Counted from the first letter of the stretch, positions 1 to 6,487 are shown. The stretch: 6,516 bases of DNA from Lachnospiraceae bacterium (GCA_021202575.1 JAJQCU010000183.1:1904-8419); one strand, 5' to 3'. Translations and numbers: made by a program. The notes: generated from the sequence alone by a model not told the origin.

Positions 1-1
1 T

Positions 2-466
2 CAGTATTTTACCGGCATCAGCAGGGCGGAGATGATGGAGGAGCTGCGCCTGATGGGAACCAGGGTGTTTTTGCTGGAGATGCCCTTTTCCCACTGGTCG
101 AAGCAGATCGAGGCGGAGGTGGCACAGCTTCAGCAACGGGAGAGCATGCAGGTGGTGATGGCCCATGTGGAGAGGTATCTGGACTATGGAAACATGGATT
201 TTATCAGGGATTTGATGGACAAGGAGGTTCTGATTCAATCCAACGCGTCTTTTTTTCTTGAGCACAAAAGCCGCAAAAAGGCTTTGCATATGCTCAAAAA
301 CGAGGAGATTCACCTGCTTGGCTCTGACTGCCACAGCGTTGATCGCAGGCCCCAGCAGATGGGGGAGGCTCTGGAAGTAATAGAGGACAGACTGGGAAGA
401 GAAGCCATTGACAGGGTGAAGCATCTTTCGTACCGTCTCCTGGAAGGGGGAAAAGCCATTGTCTAA
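2..466 (+). CDS. CpsB/YwqE-type PHP-domain protein-tyrosine phosphatase (5' end outside window)
   Basis: Only the C-terminal 154 residues are present; the reading frame is open from the window edge. Proteins of this family run to about 250 residues, so roughly the first 100, including the N-terminal HxH metal site, lie upstream. Visible PHP-type motifs are VMAHVERY (residues 52-59 of the fragment), matching the family AHPERY block, and LLGSDCHS (105-112), matching SDAHN, where Asp109 and His111 are expected metal ligands. The family is a cytoplasmic manganese-dependent phosphatase that dephosphorylates the tyrosine-rich tail of the capsule/exopolysaccharide BY-kinase (CpsD/YwqD) and so tunes polymer length and export. 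The neighbouring sortase, LCP protein and UDP-glucose dehydrogenase support that role. The start and the usual CpsC/CpsD partners are not in the window. The 3' end overlaps the next gene by 8 bp, suggesting translational coupling. A histidinol-phosphatase-like PHP enzyme is a less likely alternative. Confidence 0.82.
   Translation, partial: QYFTGISRAEMMEELRLMGTRVFLLEMPFSHWSKQIEAEVAQLQQRESMQVVMAHVERYLDYGNMDFIRDLMDKEVLIQSNASFFLEHKSRKKALHMLKNEEIHLLGSDCHSVDRRPQQMGEALEVIEDRLGREAIDRVKHLSYRLLEGGKAIV
442..450 (+). promoter_or_regulatory. Ribosome binding site deciding a TTG start for the sortase
   Basis: The purine run GGAAGGGGG lies 8 bp before TTG at 459-461. No ATG or GTG in this frame precedes the membrane anchor, and the TTG gives a normal signal-anchor N-terminus (MSKKRWIIVA). 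The site is inside the last codons of the upstream phosphatase gene, so translation of the two is probably coupled. Confidence 0.7.
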
Positions 467-1292
467 GAAAAGATGGATCATTGTGGCGGTTCTGATCCTG
501 GCGGCCGGTATCTGCGCCGGAGTGGCGATTTCACAGATCAGCGGAGCCAGCATCAGAAAGCTTGCGTCCTATTCGGATATCCCGGAGGAGGAAGAGACAG
601 AAGACGCCGAAGAGGAGGCGGAGGAAGCGGAGGAGACCGCGCAGGCTTCCGTGGAAGAGGAGCCGGAGACCGTGAAGGAAACGGAAGAGGAGGACTATGA
701 GTCGCCCATTGATTTCGTGTCCCTTCAGGAAATCAACGAGGATGTGTACGCCTGGATCGATATTCCCGGAACGGAGATCAGCTATCCCATTCTGCAGCAT
801 CCGACGGATGAGGAGTACTACTTAAAAAGGGATATTGAGGGGAATTATGACTCCAACGGCAGCATTTTCAGCCAGGCGTCATATAATACCAATGATATGA
901 CAGACCCGGTGACAGTATTTTACGGGCACAATATGAAGTCCGGCGCCATGTTCGGAAATCTGGAGGAGACCTATTCGGACGCTGAGAAGTTCGCCGAGTA
1001 TAATGAGATTGTGATTTATCTGCCGGAGGAGGAGCTGCACTATCAGATTTTTGCGGCGGTTCCCTATTCCAATATTCATATCCTTGATTATTACAATATG
1101 AATAATGAGAACCGGTTTGAGACCTTTATCGACACCATCTGGTCCGCCAGAGGCTTCGGTGTGAATCTGGATGAGAGCGTCGACGTATCCTGGGGAGACC
1201 GGATTATCGTTCTCTCTACCTGCCAGAGCGGTGGCAGCACCCGTTATCTGGTGCTGGCGAAGCTGATTGACGATGATATTGACGATCAATGA
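459..1292 (+). CDS. Class B sortase (SrtB family transpeptidase)
   Basis: This 277-residue protein has an N-terminal membrane anchor (about residues 6-24, after the basic MSKKR) and a strongly acidic Glu-rich linker (about 41-80). A sortase fold follows from about residue 84 to the end. The catalytic triad is visible: His157 in VFYGHNMKSG, Cys255 in LSTCQSG, and Arg262 in STRYLVLAKL. The stretch with IDIPGTEISYPILQ and the long segment before the His are typical of class B rather than class A enzymes. Sortases act outside the membrane, cutting a substrate's C-terminal sorting motif and joining it to the peptidoglycan cross-bridge. The next gene encodes a protein ending in SPQTG, its probable dedicated substrate; Clostridioides difficile SrtB is known to use (S/P)PxTG motifs. 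The start is TTG with a strong ribosome site. The class is confident; the exact substrate is inferred from linkage. Confidence 0.93.
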   Translation: MSKKRWIIVAVLILAAGICAGVAISQISGASIRKLASYSDIPEEEETEDAEEEAEEAEETAQASVEEEPETVKETEEEDYESPIDFVSLQEINEDVYAWIDIPGTEISYPILQHPTDEEYYLKRDIEGNYDSNGSIFSQASYNTNDMTDPVTVFYGHNMKSGAMFGNLEETYSDAEKFAEYNEIVIYLPEEELHYQIFAAVPYSNIHILDYYNMNNENRFETFIDTIWSARGFGVNLDESVDVSWGDRIIVLSTCQSGGSTRYLVLAKLIDDDIDDQ

Positions 1293-1302
1293 TCGTTGAT
1301 AT
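1276..1302 (+). other. Hairpin spanning the sortase stop codon
   Basis: An 11-bp stem (1276-1286 with 1292-1302, including two G-U pairs) with a 5-nt loop contains the TGA stop of the sortase gene. It is AT-rich and is followed by an A-run rather than a T-run, so it does not look like a plus-strand terminator. It may be an intercistronic RNA element that sets message stability or expression of the sortase relative to its substrate, or it may be chance. The downstream ribosome site (1316-1323) is outside the stem. Confidence 0.35.
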
Positions 1303-1332
1303 AAAAATCTTTCAGAAAGGAGGAAGCAACCA

Positions 1333-2019
1333 ATGAAAAGATTTTCAAAAGCCCTGAGTCTGCTGGTCGCCGCCGCGGTACTCATGACTTGCGTATCTAC
1401 TTCAGTGAGCGCTACCACGGTATCCAGCGTAGAGCAGGACGAGTCCACTGTAGAGCTGCTAAGCGTTGAAGGTGTTGCTGAAGGCACAGAAGTCATTGTC
1501 AGTATGCCGGAGGATATCACGTCCGATCTGGCACATACGGGCGTGGCCGATGAGCATGATGAGGAGATGGCAGAGGCTATTGCGGTTGCCACAGCGGCCC
1601 CCAATGCGACTCAGGCGGTTGACGGAGGACTGGCCGCTGAGGCCGCGGCTCTTGGCGTGAACGAGAATGATCTGCAGATCACATCCCTTTTCAACGTCTA
1701 TGTGCAGGATCATGTGGACGGCGACCCGGTGACCCTTACCGTGAAGACGCAGCACGACCCCGGAACACCATATATTGTTCTCCATTTCTTTGATGGCAAA
1801 TGGAATGTGAACAGCTATGGTACAGTGGGAGCGAATGGTACTGTTACATTCACCGCAGACAGATTCTCACCCTTTGCTATTGTTACAGTGAGCGACACTT
1901 CCTATGGAAAGACATCACCGCAGACCGGGGAGAATGTAAACGCCCTTCTGGTTGCGGCTATTGCGCTTGCGGCTGTCGCATCTGTAGTGGCAGTGTCAGG
2001 CAGAAGAGTAACCCGTTAA
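1333..2019 (+). CDS. Secreted wall-anchored protein with SPQTG sorting signal (putative sortase B substrate)
   Basis: This 228-residue protein is built like a Gram-positive surface protein. It has a Sec signal peptide (MKRFSKALSLLVAAAVLMTC onward, likely cut after SVSA at residue 27) and a short extracellular part. A classical sorting signal follows: SPQTG at 195-199, a hydrophobic stretch at about 203-222, and a basic tail (RRVTR). The motif is a variant of LPxTG of the (S/P)PxTG type used by clostridial class B sortases. Residues 113-187 look like a beta-rich domain ending in RFSPFAIVTV, a segment often seen near the C-terminus of clostridial sortase substrates. I recognise no enzymatic motif. 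Lys and Gln residues in the middle could serve in pilus-type linkage, but no pilin motif is evident. The start has an excellent ribosome site (AAAGGAGG, 1316-1323, 9 bp spacing) and lies 40 bp after the sortase gene. The surface role is well supported; the function is unknown. Confidence 0.9.
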   Translation: MKRFSKALSLLVAAAVLMTCVSTSVSATTVSSVEQDESTVELLSVEGVAEGTEVIVSMPEDITSDLAHTGVADEHDEEMAEAIAVATAAPNATQAVDGGLAAEAAALGVNENDLQITSLFNVYVQDHVDGDPVTLTVKTQHDPGTPYIVLHFFDGKWNVNSYGTVGANGTVTFTADRFSPFAIVTVSDTSYGKTSPQTGENVNALLVAAIALAAVASVVAVSGRRVTR

Positions 2020-2027
2020 TTTATGGC

Positions 2028-2034
2028 AAAGGAG
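2028..2034 (+). promoter_or_regulatory. Ribosome binding site deciding a TTG start for the LCP gene
   Basis: AAAGGAG lies 9 bp before TTG at 2044-2046. A nearer ATG at 2037 is in another frame, only 2 bp from the site, and opens a 60-residue reading frame with no family resemblance. The TTG frame gives a basic N-terminus followed by a transmembrane helix, as LCP proteins have. Confidence 0.65.
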
Positions 2035-2043
2035 AAATGAACC

Positions 2044-3108
2044 TTGGAGACAGAAGAAAACAGAAGACGCCTTACAAATGTGAAGGTTGTATCACTGCTG
2101 GTTGTCATGCTGGTGGTCGCAGGGCTCTTTGTGGTACTTACTGTTCTGAAAAAAAGGTCGGATTCTCAAGAGTTGGAGGAGGCTTCCTCCCCTTCTGTGG
2201 AGGAAACCTCCGAAGATGAAGCTTCTGACGATGAAACCGCGTATGAGGATCAGCGGGGAGTCGTTTACTATAATGGTCAGGCATACTATGAAAAGGAAAA
2301 CCTGGAAACCTTACTGATTCTGGGTACCGACAAGTACGAGGAGACGGGCGCCGTTTCAGGAACACTCAACAATGAACAGGCAGATTTTATCATGCTGGTT
2401 GTCATTGACTATGATACAAATGAGATTACCCCTCTGCAGTTAAACAGGGATACCATGACCGAGATCCAGATTCTGGGCGTTACCGGAAGCGGCACGGGCA
2501 CCTTTACCGGTCAGCTTGCTCTGGCGCATACCTATGGGAGCGGAGGCTCCGACAGCTGCATCAATACGAAGAAAGCTGTGTCAAATCTATTATATGGCGT
2601 GGATATTGACCATTATCTCGCCATGACTATGGACGCGGTGGCGCTGATCAATGACGCGATCGGCGGCGTGACCGTGACAGTTCCTTACGACATGACAAGC
2701 ATAGATTCCTCTTTCATAGAGGGAGAGGACAGCACTCTGACGTGAGAGCTTGCGTTGAAATCCGTGCGGGCCAGGCAAAATGTCGCTGATGGCACCAATC
2801 TGGCGCGCCTGGAGAGACAGCAGCAGTACATGCAGGCGTTTTACGACACATTGATTGAGAAAATAAGTGAAGACAGCAGTCTTTTTACAACAATATATTA
2901 TCAGGTGGCGGACTACCTGACCACCGACTGTACCGTTCCGAAGCTGACCGAGCTTTTTGATTTACTGGCCGAATATGGGATGGGGGATTTCGTGACCACG
3001 GAGGGCGAGAATGTCCTGGGGGACGAGTATTATGAGTTCTACGTGGACGAGGAAGCCCTGATGGAGCTGGTGCTGGAGATCTTTTATGAGCCGGCGGAGG
3101 ATGAATAA
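2044..3108 (+). pseudogene. LytR-CpsA-Psr (LCP) family glycopolymer ligase, split by an in-frame TGA
   Basis: The frame from TTG 2044 to TAA 3106-3108 would encode 354 residues but holds a TGA at 2743-2745 (codon 234). The first part (233 residues) has a basic N-terminus, one membrane helix (about 14-36), an acidic linker (about 41-70), and the LCP core with LLILGTD (90-96), LNRDTM (133-138) and IGGVTVTVPYDM (206-217). After the stop, in the same frame, come ELALKSVRARQNVADGTNLA and RLERQQQYM, the LCP VRxR (Arg242, Arg244) and DGTNLARxERQ blocks, then a normal C-terminus. The family usually reads LTGEQAL where this reads LT-stop-ELAL, so TGA most simply comes from GGA (Gly) by one G-to-T change. 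LCP enzymes transfer undecaprenyl-pyrophosphate-linked polymers to peptidoglycan outside the membrane. The truncated product lacks conserved arginines needed for pyrophosphate binding and is probably inactive. Restart at TTG 2755 would give a piece with no membrane anchor. A sequencing error, a strain-specific mutation or readthrough cannot be told apart here. Confidence 0.9.
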
Positions 3109-3131
3109 CGACATGGGAGATAATGAGGAGC

Positions 3132-4379
3132 ATGAGTAAGTACAAAATAGCCGTAGCGGGAACCGGGTATGTGGGCTTAAGCCTTGCGGTACTGCTGGCG
3201 CAGCATAACACGGTCACGGCCGTAGATATCATTCCGGAAAAGGTCGATTTGATTAATCAGAGAAAATCTCCTATTCAGGATGAGTATATCGAGAAATATC
3301 TGGCGGGGAAGGAGCTGGATCTGACAGCCACACTGGATGCGGAAGGAGCCTATTCCACCGCTGATTTTGTGGTGATCGCCGCGCCGACCAATTATGACAG
3401 CCATACACAGAAGTTTGATACCTCCGCCGTGGAGGATGTGATCCGGCTGGTGCTGAAGGTTAATTCGGACGCGGTCATGATCATCAAATCCACAATTCCG
3501 GTGGGCTATACCCGGTCAGTCCGCGAGAAATTTCATACGGAAAATATTCTGTTCAGTCCGGAGTTTTTGAGGGAATCCAAGGCGCTGTATGATAACCTGT
3601 ATCCGTCCCGTATTATCGTGGGAACTGATATGGAGGATGAAAGGCTGGTGGAAGCCGCCCACATCTTTGCGGGCCTGCTCTCCGCAGCGGCGCTGAAGGA
3701 GGATATTGACATTCTCTACATGGGCTTTACCGAGGCGGAGGCCGTGAAGCTTTTCGCCAATACGTATCTGGCTTTGCGGGTAGCGTATTTTAATGAGCTT
3801 GATACCTATGCGGAGATGAAGGGACTGGATACGCAGGCGATTATCAGCGGCGTCTGTCTGGATCCCCGGATCGGCAGCCATTACAATAATCCCAGCTTCG
3901 GCTACGGGGGCTATTGTCTGCCCAAGGATACCAAGCAGCTGCTGGCCAACTATGAGGATGTGCCTGAAAATTTAATTGAGGCCATCGTGGAGAGCAACCG
4001 GACCAGGAAGGACTTCATCGCGGACCGCGTGCTGAAGCTGGCCGGATACTATGATTATTATAATCGCGGGGACTATAAGGCCAGCGAGGAGAAGGAATGT
4101 GTCATCGGCGTGTACCGGCTGACCATGAAGAGCAACAGCGACAATTTCCGGCAGAGCAGCATCCAGGGCGTGATGAAGAGAGTGAAGGCCAAGGGCGCGA
4201 CGGTGATTATTTACGAGCCGACGCTGGAGGACGGGAGCACGTTCTTCGGGAGCCTTGTGGTGAACGACCTGGAGAAATTTAAGGAGAAGAGCCAGGCGAT
4301 TATCGCGAACAGGTATGACAGCTGTCTGGATGATGTGCAGAATAAGGTGTATACGCGCGATCTTTTCAGGAGAGATTAA
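3132..4379 (+). CDS. ugd: UDP-glucose 6-dehydrogenase
   Basis: This 415-residue cytoplasmic enzyme oxidises UDP-glucose to UDP-glucuronate with two NAD+. The N-terminal Rossmann domain opens with [15 protein letters not shown] (GxGxxG at 10-15) and has Asp32 after the second strand, as NAD-specific members do. Further family blocks are VIAAPTNYD (81-89), KSTIPVGYT (119-127), [12 protein letters not shown] (141-152), the central [20 protein letters not shown] (203-222, with the conserved Lys206), and [11 protein letters not shown] with catalytic Cys262. The length is typical of the shorter bacterial form. It starts 23 bp after the LCP frame and is probably co-transcribed. UDP-glucuronate suggests that the locus makes an acidic polysaccharide. 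The start is uncertain: ATG 3132 gives [10 protein letters not shown], the usual family N-terminus, with GGGAG 12 bp upstream; ATG 3123 adds three residues but sits only 2-3 bp from the same site. Confidence 0.95.
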   Translation: MSKYKIAVAGTGYVGLSLAVLLAQHNTVTAVDIIPEKVDLINQRKSPIQDEYIEKYLAGKELDLTATLDAEGAYSTADFVVIAAPTNYDSHTQKFDTSAVEDVIRLVLKVNSDAVMIIKSTIPVGYTRSVREKFHTENILFSPEFLRESKALYDNLYPSRIIVGTDMEDERLVEAAHIFAGLLSAAALKEDIDILYMGFTEAEAVKLFANTYLALRVAYFNELDTYAEMKGLDTQAIISGVCLDPRIGSHYNNPSFGYGGYCLPKDTKQLLANYEDVPENLIEAIVESNRTRKDFIADRVLKLAGYYDYYNRGDYKASEEKECVIGVYRLTMKSNSDNFRQSSIQGVMKRVKAKGATVIIYEPTLEDGSTFFGSLVVNDLEKFKEKSQAIIANRYDSCLDDVQNKVYTRDLFRRD

Positions 4380-4418
4380 AAAGGAATAAATGATTGAGTG
4401 ATAAGGATATCGCAATCC

Positions 4419-4465
4419 AAAAAGGGAGAAGCCTCGTGGCATGGCGCTGGGGCTTTTTCCTTTAT
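4419..4465 (+). terminator. Terminator-like hairpin between ugd and glmM
   Basis: A long stem pairs 4419-4435 with 4449-4465 (17 positions, one A-A mismatch, three G-U pairs) around a 13-nt loop. The core AAGCCTC/GGGGCTT is followed by TTTTT (4454-4458) and TTT (4461-4463), with a matching A-run on the 5' arm. This is the layout of an intrinsic terminator, possibly in both directions. It occupies most of the 108-bp gap and ends only 11 bp before the glmM ribosome site. I see no good promoter between it and glmM, so partial readthrough is likely. Confidence 0.6.
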
Positions 4466-4487
4466 AAAAAAATATGAGGAGCAAAAA

Positions 4488-5873
4488 ATGGGCAGATATT
4501 TTGGAACGGACGGCTTCCGGGGGGAGGCCAATAAAACGCTGACAGGGGATCACGCTTATAAGATCGGCCGGTTCCTTGGCTGGTATTACGGGGAGCTGAA
4601 GAGAAGGGCGGGAGACGATTCTCCGGCCAGAATCATCATAGGCAAGGATACCCGGCGGTCCAGCTATATGTTTGAGTATACGCTGGTGGGAGGGCTGGTC
4701 GCCTCCGGGGCGGACGCGTATCTGCTTCATGTGACCACAACGCCGTCTGTGGCCTATATCGCCAGAGTGGACGAATTTGACTGCGGCATCATGATTTCCG
4801 CCAGCCACAACCCCTATTATGACAATGGCATCAAGCTGATCAACGGCCATGGCGAGAAGATGGATGAGGAAACCATCGGCTATGTGGAGGATTATATTGA
4901 CGGAAGGCTGGAAATTTTCGGACAGAAATGGGACAGCATTCCTTTCGGTGAACGGGAGCATGTGGGGCGGACCGTGGATTATTTTTCCGGCAGAAGCCGC
5001 TATATCGGCTACCTGATTTCCCTTGGGATTTATTCCTTTAAGGGGGTGAAGGTGGGGCTTGACTGCGCCAACGGCTGTGCCTGGAATATCGCCAAGTCCG
5101 TTTTTGACGCGCTGGGCGCCAGAACCAGTGTAATCAACGCGGAGCCGGATGGCTTTAATATCAACCGGGACGCCGGTTCTACCCATATCGAGAGGCTGCA
5201 GAAATTTGTGGTGGAAAACGGTCTGGATGTGGGCTTCGCCTACGATGGGGACGCCGACAGGTGCCTGTGCGGGGATGAGAAGGGGCAGGTTGTCACAGGG
5301 GATCATATTCTGTATATTTACGCGAATTATATGAAGGAACGGGGGAAGTTAAACCCCAACACGGTGGTCACCACAGTGATGTCCAATTTCGGCCTGTATA
5401 AGGCCTTTGACGAGGCCGGGATCGGCTACGCGAAAACCGCCGTTGGGGATAAGTACGTCTATGAATATATGTCCCAGCATGGCTGCCGTATCGGCGGGGA
5501 GCAGTCCGGGCATATTATTTTCTCAAAATACGCTTCCACAGGGGATGGAATTCTGACCAGCCTCAAGCTGATGGAGGCAATGCTGGCCAGAAAGGTTCCC
5601 ATGAGCAAGCTGGCGGAGCCTCTGACGATCTATCCGCAGGTTCTGGTGAATGTGAAGGTGAAGGATAAGAAGGAGGCCCAGGCGGATCCTAACGTGCAGA
5701 CGGCCATAAAGGAAGCAGCTGATCAGCTGGGGGACACCGGTCGGATTCTGGTAAGGGAGTCCGGAACGGAGCCTGTGATCCGGGTTATGGCGGAGGCTGA
5801 GAGCGAGGAGGAGTGCCGCAGATACGTGGACCGGATAGTCAATGTGATTCAGGCGAAGGGGCACGGGGTGTGA
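4488..5873 (+). CDS. glmM: Phosphoglucosamine mutase
   Basis: This 461-residue cytoplasmic enzyme interconverts glucosamine-6-phosphate and glucosamine-1-phosphate, the step before UDP-GlcNAc in peptidoglycan and glycan synthesis. It shows all four landmarks of the alpha-D-phosphohexomutase family. The N-terminus is RYFGTDGFRG (3-12). The phosphoserine loop ISASHNPYYDNGIK (103-116) has the catalytic Ser106. The metal loop DGDADR (253-258) has three Asp ligands, and the phosphate-binding loop is RESGTEPVIRV (423-433). The sugar loop GEQSGH (337-342) is the form typical of GlmM rather than of phosphomannomutase. The length is slightly above the usual ~445-450. ATG 4488 is chosen because MGRYFGTDGFRG is the family N-terminus and AGGAG (4477-4481) lies 6 bp upstream; the frame is open back to GTG 4398, but that stretch is hairpin DNA. 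It is not next to cdaA/cdaR here, unlike in many Firmicutes. A dual-specificity phosphohexomutase is the only realistic alternative. Confidence 0.94.
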   Translation: MGRYFGTDGFRGEANKTLTGDHAYKIGRFLGWYYGELKRRAGDDSPARIIIGKDTRRSSYMFEYTLVGGLVASGADAYLLHVTTTPSVAYIARVDEFDCGIMISASHNPYYDNGIKLINGHGEKMDEETIGYVEDYIDGRLEIFGQKWDSIPFGEREHVGRTVDYFSGRSRYIGYLISLGIYSFKGVKVGLDCANGCAWNIAKSVFDALGARTSVINAEPDGFNINRDAGSTHIERLQKFVVENGLDVGFAYDGDADRCLCGDEKGQVVTGDHILYIYANYMKERGKLNPNTVVTTVMSNFGLYKAFDEAGIGYAKTAVGDKYVYEYMSQHGCRIGGEQSGHIIFSKYASTGDGILTSLKLMEAMLARKVPMSKLAEPLTIYPQVLVNVKVKDKKEAQADPNVQTAIKEAADQLGDTGRILVRESGTEPVIRVMAEAESEEECRRYVDRIVNVIQAKGHGV

Positions 5874-5904
5874 GCTGTTGTGACAGTCCCCAACTGTAAG
5901 ATAA

Positions 5905-5942
5905 GGCCAAAACGGGATGCCGTCATTTTGCCGGTACTTTTT
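5905..5942 (+). terminator. Possible weak terminator after glmM
   Basis: An imperfect hairpin can be drawn with GGC, AAAA and CGG on the left pairing with CCG, TTTT and GCC on the right (about 5905-5932), with bulges. A TTTTT run follows at 5938-5942, four bases after the stem. The pairing is poor and the spacing is loose, so this is only a candidate end for the glmM transcript; no better one is visible in the gap. Confidence 0.25.
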
Positions 5943-6013
5943 CAGGGCAGGAAAAAAATCGGTGGTAAATGTGCTGAAATTACCTGAAACCGTGGTTTTT
6001 CACAAAAAATGGC

Positions 6014-6042
6014 TTGCGAATTTGGATAAAATGTACTATCAT
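6014..6042 (+). promoter_or_regulatory. Sigma-A-type promoter for the 73-aa gene
   Basis: A -35 box TTGCGA (6014-6019, four of six to consensus) and a -10 box TATCAT (6037-6042, five of six) are separated by exactly 17 bp. Transcription would start near 6049-6050, about 28 bp before the ATG, leaving a short leader with the ribosome site. An overlapping TACTAT (6034-6039) is an alternative -10 but gives a 14-bp spacer. No operator-like dyad is obvious around it. Confidence 0.6.
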
Positions 6043-6077
6043 TCACTTGTAAACTTTAGAAAAAGAGAGGAGTAGCA

Positions 6078-6299
6078 ATGGCAAATTCAAGGTTGATTTT
6101 AAAGTGGACCAATAAATTCAGCGGCGAGGAAGGCTATGTGAAAACTGTCAGCGTAAAAAAAGGCTATTTTGTAAATACTTACGATATTACTGAGGCAAAG
6201 GCGTACAGAAGTCAGAAGGTGCTTGATAATGATATCGCGGCTCTGACTGATATGGGCGAGGCTGAGAATAATGTTTTCACCGCTGTGGAGGCTGAGTAG
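6078..6299 (+). CDS. Small conserved-looking protein of unknown function, 73 aa
   Basis: I do not recognise this family. The protein has no signal peptide, membrane helix or cysteine. The first half is basic and beta-like (RLILKWTNKF, then YVKTVSVKKGYFVNTYD), and the second half looks helical and ends acidic (EAENNVFTAVEAE). It is very likely a real gene. It has an excellent ribosome site (AGAGGAG, 6066-6072, 5 bp before the ATG), a good promoter 17-spaced just upstream and a strong terminator about 50 bp after its TAG, so it appears to be a single-gene transcript. A reverse-strand frame covering the same DNA lacks such signals. The position between glmM and a new, separately controlled gene gives no functional clue. 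Confidence 0.82.
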   Translation: MANSRLILKWTNKFSGEEGYVKTVSVKKGYFVNTYDITEAKAYRSQKVLDNDIAALTDMGEAENNVFTAVEAE

Positions 6300-6350
6300 A
6301 ATTTTCATTGGATCCACAGTATTACTTGATTTTTATTACCGGCTGAGAAT

Positions 6351-6387
6351 AACCGTGCGGGAGTGAGATGCTTTCGCACGGTTTTTT
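6351..6387 (+). terminator. Strong intrinsic terminator after the 73-aa gene
   Basis: AACCGTGCG (6351-6359) pairs perfectly with CGCACGGTT (6375-6383). Four more pairs (6360-6363 with 6371-6374, two of them G-U) leave a 7-nt loop, and the right arm runs into six T residues (6382-6387). This is a textbook Rho-independent terminator and isolates the 73-aa gene from whatever lies downstream. Confidence 0.93.
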
Positions 6388-6428
6388 GTGGTGCGCCCGG
6401 CCGATGCACGTTCTAACGGGTGAAAGTT

Positions 6429-6448
6429 CCGAAGAATGCCGAAGAATG
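6429..6448 (+). repeat. Perfect tandem duplication of a 10-mer
   Basis: CCGAAGAATG occurs twice back to back (6429-6438 and 6439-6448), ending 10 bp before the -35 box of the promoter at 6459. A ten-base spacing is about one helical turn, so two copies would face the same side of the DNA. This would suit a dimeric regulator, or it may be a chance slippage duplication. Confidence 0.7.
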
Positions 6449-6458
6449 ATGTAATGTC

Positions 6459-6487
6459 TTGACATAAGCAAATAAAAAGCGTACTAT
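6459..6487 (+). promoter_or_regulatory. Strong outward promoter at the right end
   Basis: A consensus -35 TTGACA (6459-6464) and a -10 TACTAT (6482-6487, four of six) have a 17-bp spacer that is AT-rich (AAATAAAAA). Transcription would start near 6494 and leave the window. The driven gene is not visible. The -10 box lies inside the left arm of the inverted repeat at 6481-6516. Confidence 0.65.

Noticed and set aside
473..700. A Gly/Arg-rich frame within the sortase gene
   Set aside because: It is the shifted reading of the Glu-rich GAG/GAA linker; its low complexity follows from that.
2037..2219. An ATG-started 60-codon frame overlapping the LCP start
   Set aside because: It is only 2 bp from the ribosome site, has no family resemblance, and the TTG frame carries the membrane helix and LCP domain.
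2743..2745. Selenocysteine or glycine recoding of TGA in the LCP gene
   Set aside because: LCP proteins have no selenocysteine at this place, no convincing stem-loop follows the codon, and TGA is used as a normal stop by sortase and glmM in the same window.
4390..4401. A three-codon ATG-ATT-GAG-TGA leader frame after ugd with an AAGGA site
   Set aside because: It is too short to mean anything by itself and has no regulatory codons; it was noted only because it precedes the hairpin.
4398..4487. A 30-residue N-terminal extension of GlmM from GTG 4398
   Set aside because: The stretch is the terminator-like hairpin, has no ribosome site, and the family N-terminus begins exactly at ATG 4488 with a good AGGAG.
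3972..5306. A 444-codon open frame on the minus strand across ugd and glmM
   Set aside because: It lies antisense to two clearly conserved genes, crosses the hairpin between them, has no recognisable domain, and looks like a by-product of their codon pattern.
5985..6000. Small dyad AAAC/GTTT followed by T residues in the glmM downstream gap
   Set aside because: A four-base stem is within chance expectation and too weak for a terminator.
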